Source: Trichoplax adhaerens
Lineage: Eukaryota; Placozoa; Uniplacotomia; Trichoplacea; Trichoplacidae
Reading direction: 5' to 3'
Length of the DNA stretch: 64,000 nt
Assembly: GCF_000150275.1 (NCBI RefSeq)
Contig: NW_002060944.1
Coordinates: forward strand, 3,596,474-3,660,473
Every line of letters starts with the position of its first letter. The stretch's first letter is position 1. This document shows, piece after piece, positions 61,201-64,000 of this stretch. Both the position numbers and the translations under genes were made by a program. Below the pieces are notes generated by a model. The model saw only the letters and a list, made by a program, of their open reading frames with translations. It made no database searches and was not told the DNA's origin.

Positions 61201-64000
61201 GAGAAAGCAATTGAAGAAGGGCAAGTTTCAAGTCACGAAGCTGAAGGTGAGGTCGATCAAGAGAATGCAGTTGAGGAAGGGCAAGAAGAATTAGCTAACG
61301 CCGATCATAATGTTGATGGCGAGAAAATAGCCCAAGGTCATGAATCTGATCATGAAATTGAGCGAAAGGCCAAATCTAAAGACGATCAAGAAAATGCTGA
61401 CTTTAAAGCAGAAACGCATGGCAATCAACAATTAGACGAACAGCAAGAAGAAATAAACAGTGATGGTCATAACATTGATAGTGATAAAGCAGCCGATGAA
61501 GAACAACTTGTAGGTCATGAATCTGAAGGTGAAATGGATCAAAAGATGGAAGAATCTAATCAAGACCAAGGGGAAACAAACAACGTTGATGGTAAGGATG
61601 GCCAACTTTCAGGTCATGAATCTAAAGGCCAAGCCGATCAACAGACCGACGATGAATCTCGTCAAGGTCAAGAAGAAATTAATAATGATGACGATGGTAA
61701 GGCAGCAGTCGACGAAGGGCAACCCATAGATCATGAATCTGTAGGTGAAGCTGATCAAAAGGCAGATGAATATAATCAAGAGCAAGAGGAAATAAACCAC
61801 GATGCTGAGAAAGCAATCGAGGAAAACCAACTTTCAGGTCATGAATTTGAAGTCGAAGCCGATCAAAAGACAGAAGATGAATCCCATCAACATCAAGAAG
61901 AAATAAATAATGACGATGGTAAGACAGCAGTTGAAGAAGGACAACTTGCAGATCATGAATCTGAAGGCGAAGCCAATAGAAAAACTGAAGACGAACCTAG
62001 TCAAGACCAAGAAAAAACAAATAATGATGATCACAACGTTGATAGTGAGAAAGTAACCGAGGAAGGCCAACTTTCAGGTCATGAATTTGAAGTCGAGGCT
62101 GATCAAAAGACAGAAGATGAATCCCATCAACATCAAGAAGAAATGAATAATGACGATGGTAAGACAGCAGTCGAAGAAGGACAACTTGCAGATCGTGAGT
62201 CTGAAGGCGAAGCCAACGGAAAAGCTGAAGATGAACCTAGTCAAGAGCAAGAAGAAACAAATAATGATGATCACAACGTTGATAGTAAGAAAGCAACCGA
62301 GGAAGGCCAACTTTCAGGTCATGAATCTGAAGTCGAGGCTGATCAAAAGACAGAAGATGAATCTCATCAACATGAAGAAGAAATGAATCATGATGAAGAT
62401 GGTAAGACAGTAGTTGAAGAAGGACAACTTGCAGATCATGAGTTAAAAAGCGAAGCCAACGGAAAAGCTGAAGATGAACCTAGTCAAGACCAAGAAGAAA
62501 CAAATAATGATGAGCACAACGTTGATGGTACGAAAGTAACCGAGGAAAGCCAACTTCCAGGTCATGAATCTGAAGGCGAAGCTGATCAAAAGACAGAAGA
62601 TGAATCCCATCAACATCAAGAAGAAATGAATAATGACGATGGTAAGACAGCAGTTGAAGAAGGACAACTTGCAGATCATGAATCTGAAGGCGAAGCCAAC
62701 GGAAAAGCTGAAGATGAACCTAGTCAAGAGCAAGAAGAAACAAATAATGATGATCACAACGTTGATAGTGAGAAAGTAACCGAGGAAGGCCAACTTTCAG
62801 GTCATGAATCTGAAGTCGAGGCCGATCAAAAGGCAGAAGATGAATCTCATCAACATCAAGAAGAAATGAATCATGATGAAGATGGTAAGACAGTAGTTGA
62901 AGAAGGACAACTTGCAGATCATGAATCTGAAGGCGAAGCCAATAGAAAGACTGAAGATGAACCTAGTCAAGACCAAGAAGAAACAAATAATGATCACGGC
63001 GTTGATAGTGAGAAAGTAACCGAGGAAGGCCAACTTCCAGGTCATGAATCTGAAGGCGAAGCTGATCAAAAGACAGAAGATGAATCTCATCAACATCAAG
63101 AAGAAATGAATAATGATGAAGATGGTAAGACAGTAGTTGAAGAAGGACAACTTGCAGATCATGAATCTGAAGGCGAAGCCAATAGAAAAGCTGAAACTAG
63201 TCAAGAGCAGGAGGAAGCAAATAATGATGATCACAACGTTGATAGTGAGAAAGTAACCGAGGAAGGCCAACTTCCAGGTCATGAATCTGAAGACGAAGCT
63301 GATCAAAAGACAGAAGATGAATCCCATCAACATCAAGAAGAAATGAATAATGACGATGATAAGACAGCAGTTGAAGAAGGACAACTTGCAGATCATGAGT
63401 CTGAAGACGAAGCCAACGGAAAAGCTGAAGATGAACCTAGTCAAGAGCAAGAAGAAACAAATAATGATGAGCACAACGTTGATAGTGAGAAAGTAACCGA
63501 GGAAGGCCAACTTTCAGGTCATGAATCTGAAGGCGAAGCTGATCAAAAGACAGAAGATGAATCTCATCAATATCAAGAAGAAATTAATCATGGTGAAGAA
63601 GGACAACTTGCAGATCATGAGTCTGAAGGTGAAGTCAATAGAAAAACTGAAGATGAACCTAGTCAAGAGCAAGAAGAAACAAATAATGACGAGCACAACG
63701 TTGATAGTGAGAAAGTAACCGAGGAAGGCCAACTTTCAGGTCATGAATCTGAAGACGAAGCTGATCAAAAGACAGAAGATGAATCTCATCAACATCAAGA
63801 AGAAATGAATAATGACGATGATAAGACAGCAGTTGAAGAAGGACAACTTGCAGATCATGAGTCTGAAGACGAAGCCAACGGAAAAGCTGAAGATGAACCT
63901 AGTCAAGAGCAAGAAAAAACAAATAATGACGAGCACAACGTTGATAGTGAGAAAGTAACCGAGGAAGGCCAACTTTCAGGTCATGAATCGAAGGCGAAGC
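48502..64000 (+). CDS. Giant doublecortin-domain protein with acidic repeat tail (5' part; 3' end outside)
   Basis: Exons: 48502-49263, 50553-50658, 50779-50859, 50964-50998, then 51509 to beyond 64,000. All four joins use GT-AG signals and keep phase. The product has an Arg/Ser-rich N-terminus, one doublecortin (DCX) domain at about residues 188-290, a short Arg/Ser stretch, and at least 4,100 residues of disordered acidic repeats. DCX domains bind microtubules, and long Glu-rich tails after DCX domains occur in the ciliary proteins RP1 and RP1L1, so a microtubule or cilium role is the best inference. Only one DCX domain is visible where RP1 has two, so I give no symbol. The start ATG is the first after an in-frame TAG at 48,487. 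The reading frame changes near 54,705 (one base missing) and probably near 63,989. Confidence 0.88.
49069..50658 (+). other. Doublecortin (DCX) domain, split by one intron
   Basis: The domain spans 49,069-49,263 and 50,553-50,658. Typical DCX elements: an IVKIVRHG opening strand, an FHRILYELNSNF helix segment (family: F..LL..L), the RPIDKLFTPNGKK turn (family: vrklyTpdGk.v) and, after the intron, ITSVINLFNEGNIFIAVGEEPF (family: l.dL..g..YVA.G.E.F). The 1.3-kb intron falls after the GKK turn. The domain is expected to have a ubiquitin-like fold and to bind tubulin. Confidence 0.88.
49264..50552 (+). other. Intron 1 of the doublecortin gene
   Basis: 1,289 bases, GTAAAT donor and TTTATAG acceptor. 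No further exon is needed because the DCX domain is continuous across it. I see no repeat or RNA gene in it. Confidence 0.85.
50779..50998 (+). other. Exons 3 and 4: short Arg/Ser/Thr-rich segment
   Basis: Exon 3 (50,779-50,859) joins as G|TC and encodes VLPTTPYNRTSQEMSRKGYR plus a few residues. Exon 4 (50,964-50,998) joins as G|CC and encodes AKTAPLSRKHNK. The donors GTTTGT and GTAAGA and the acceptors TTTTAG and TTATAG are regular. Phase and lack of stops support both. No domain is known. Confidence 0.8.
50999..51508 (+). other. Intron 4 of the doublecortin gene
   Basis: 510 bases, GTAAGA donor and TCTTATAG acceptor at 51,508. The next exon starts YDDKRDKGTRSLLEREQLS in phase 0, well upstream of the first ATG-like codons, so coding continues from here rather than restarting. 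Nothing else is seen inside. Confidence 0.8.
52481..52714 (+). repeat. Duplicated amphipathic-helix motif (FANRQAN...IDV)
   Basis: DNFANRQANLVIMRAIIDVM (52,481-52,540) recurs as EFANRQANSIMMKAFIDVL (52,649-52,705). These are the most hydrophobic and most conserved-looking pieces of the tail. The spacing of A, V/I, A/I/F and V fits the general pattern of the RII-binding helix of A-kinase anchoring proteins. That function is inference only. Confidence 0.7.
53972..54800 (+). repeat. Coding tandem repeat, 73-80 residues x 4
   Basis: Units start with EE(I/T)(I/L)(E/D) at 53,972, 54,212, 54,449 and 54,668 (spacings 240, 237 and 219 bases). They share SVIPPEQMVVSQV-like, DANNTSVKS, ISNN and ETTPNLP blocks, a DE(K/R)ISTSS block and DQQS. 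The fourth unit contains the frame break, and its later blocks (MIASQV, DANTATFKPDSLQ, TISD) continue in the other frame. Confidence 0.88.
54704..54712 (+). other. Frame break: one base missing
   Basis: Frame 2 reads TSER then TGA (54,710-54,712). The matching place in the first repeat unit reads PPEQM. Reading GAG, then an incomplete codon AG, then ATG in frame 1 continues the unit without a further gap. One deleted base just before AG at 54,707 accounts for it. No slippery heptamer is present. Confidence 0.8.
58100..60430 (+). repeat. Diverged coding repeats, about 165-175 bp period
   Basis: The core (G/S/D)HE(S)(E/D)xE.D(R/G)K recurs near 58,570, 58,746, 58,921, 59,088, 59,248, 59,415, 59,779, 59,956 and 60,130. 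Between cores lie (V/A)NDQ..N(E/Q)VK(Q)E, (D)DSQHL(D)QEQEE(I/M)N and NDHN(I/V)D(D)(E)KA blocks. Spacing is 160-175 bases but loose, so this is the oldest part of the array. Confidence 0.75.
60430..60930 (+). repeat. Coding repeats, 96-102 bp x 5
   Basis: Units with GHES.GEVDRKAEDESHNDQN(V) followed by D(D/G)EK...EKEQLS start at 60,454, 60,553, 60,649, 60,751 and 60,853. They keep the frame and are more alike than the preceding family. Confidence 0.8.
61081..61290 (+). repeat. Coding repeat, exactly 60 bp x 3.5
   Basis: Units at 61,081, 61,141, 61,201 and partial 61,261 encode EKA(V/A/I)EEGQ(L/V)(L/S)SHESEGE(I/V)D(R/Q)-type 20-residue blocks. No length variation is seen. Confidence 0.9.
61837..64000 (+). 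repeat. Homogeneous coding minisatellite, 240 bp (80 residues) x 9+
   Basis: Unit starts (codon GGT of GHESE) lie at 61,837, 62,077, 62,317, 62,560, 62,800, 63,040, 63,277, 63,517, 63,739 and 63,979. Spacings are 240, 240, 243, 240, 240, 237, 240, 222 and 240 bases, all multiples of three. Each unit has two related halves: (S)GHESEGEADQKTEDESHQH (38-residue half) and ADHESEGEANGKAEDEPSQ (42-residue half). Units are far more alike than in earlier families, so the array was homogenised recently, and copy number probably varies between individuals. The array runs off the window. Confidence 0.95.

Larger units (their letters stand above)
54709..64000 (+). other. Exon 5, second part: acidic tail in frame 1
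   Basis: About 3,100 codons run from 54,709 to the window end in one frame with no stop. The composition is dominated by Glu, Asp, Gln, Asn, Lys, Ser and His; I noticed no Cys or Trp codon. From 54,709 to about 58,000 the text is non-periodic, with a Lys-rich stretch near 55,010-55,085. After that, tandem repeats built on an H-E-S-E-G-E core take over. Long open frames on the other strand here are shadows of this bias. Such chains are disordered, and a spacer, brush or binding scaffold is plausible. Confidence 0.88.

Noticed and set aside
55343-63972. Many open frames of 70-237 codons on the minus strand, rich in Phe, Leu and Ile
   Set aside because: They are exact antisense shadows of the Glu/Asp/Gln/His-rich coding repeats on the + strand. 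Their apparent membrane-protein look and periodicity come from the complement of GAA, CAA, GAT and AAT codons.

Overview
The window is AT-rich, intron-bearing eukaryotic nuclear DNA. Two protein genes can be read, both on the + strand. They have many short GT-AG introns (tens of bases to about 1.3 kb) at positions joining well conserved animal protein domains, with stop-free tails and no operon signs. A GARNL3-type RapGAP/CNH gene and a doublecortin-domain gene point to an animal. The AT-rich genome with roughly 300-bp introns fits an early-branching one; a placozoan is my best guess, but this is inference.

Layout. Bases 1-30,400 hold no gene I can support. They hold decayed short tandem duplications (two to four copies, 60-220 bp), a 301-base assembly gap (22,730-23,030) beside one such array, fold-back elements near 18.7 and 24.9 kb, and one copy of a dispersed element near 11.4 kb. 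Bases 30,409-38,809 hold a near-complete GARNL3 orthologue in about 27 short exons: a Rap-GTPase-activating domain with its catalytic asparagine, a linker, a CNH domain and a short tail. Bases 38,810-48,500 are intergenic. They hold an inverted second copy of the dispersed element (about 40.85-41.29 kb), a doubtful exon-like ORF at 43.3 kb, and a 68-bp satellite with a three-unit higher-order pattern (44.85-46.27 kb).

Bases 48,502-64,000 hold the 5' part of a giant gene. Four small exons encode an Arg/Ser-rich N-terminus and one doublecortin (DCX) domain. One uninterrupted exon of at least 12.5 kb then encodes a very acidic Glu/Asp/Gln/Asn/His-rich tail, built from successive tandem-repeat families and running off the window. 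The overall plan recalls the RP1/RP1L1 group of ciliary doublecortin proteins, but orthology is not shown. A single-base deletion near 54,705 shifts the frame of the long exon, and a second probable one lies 11 bases from the window end. Both look like assembly errors or allelic indels.

The two genes have no evident functional link. One would act in Rap small-GTPase signalling, the other probably on microtubules or cilia.
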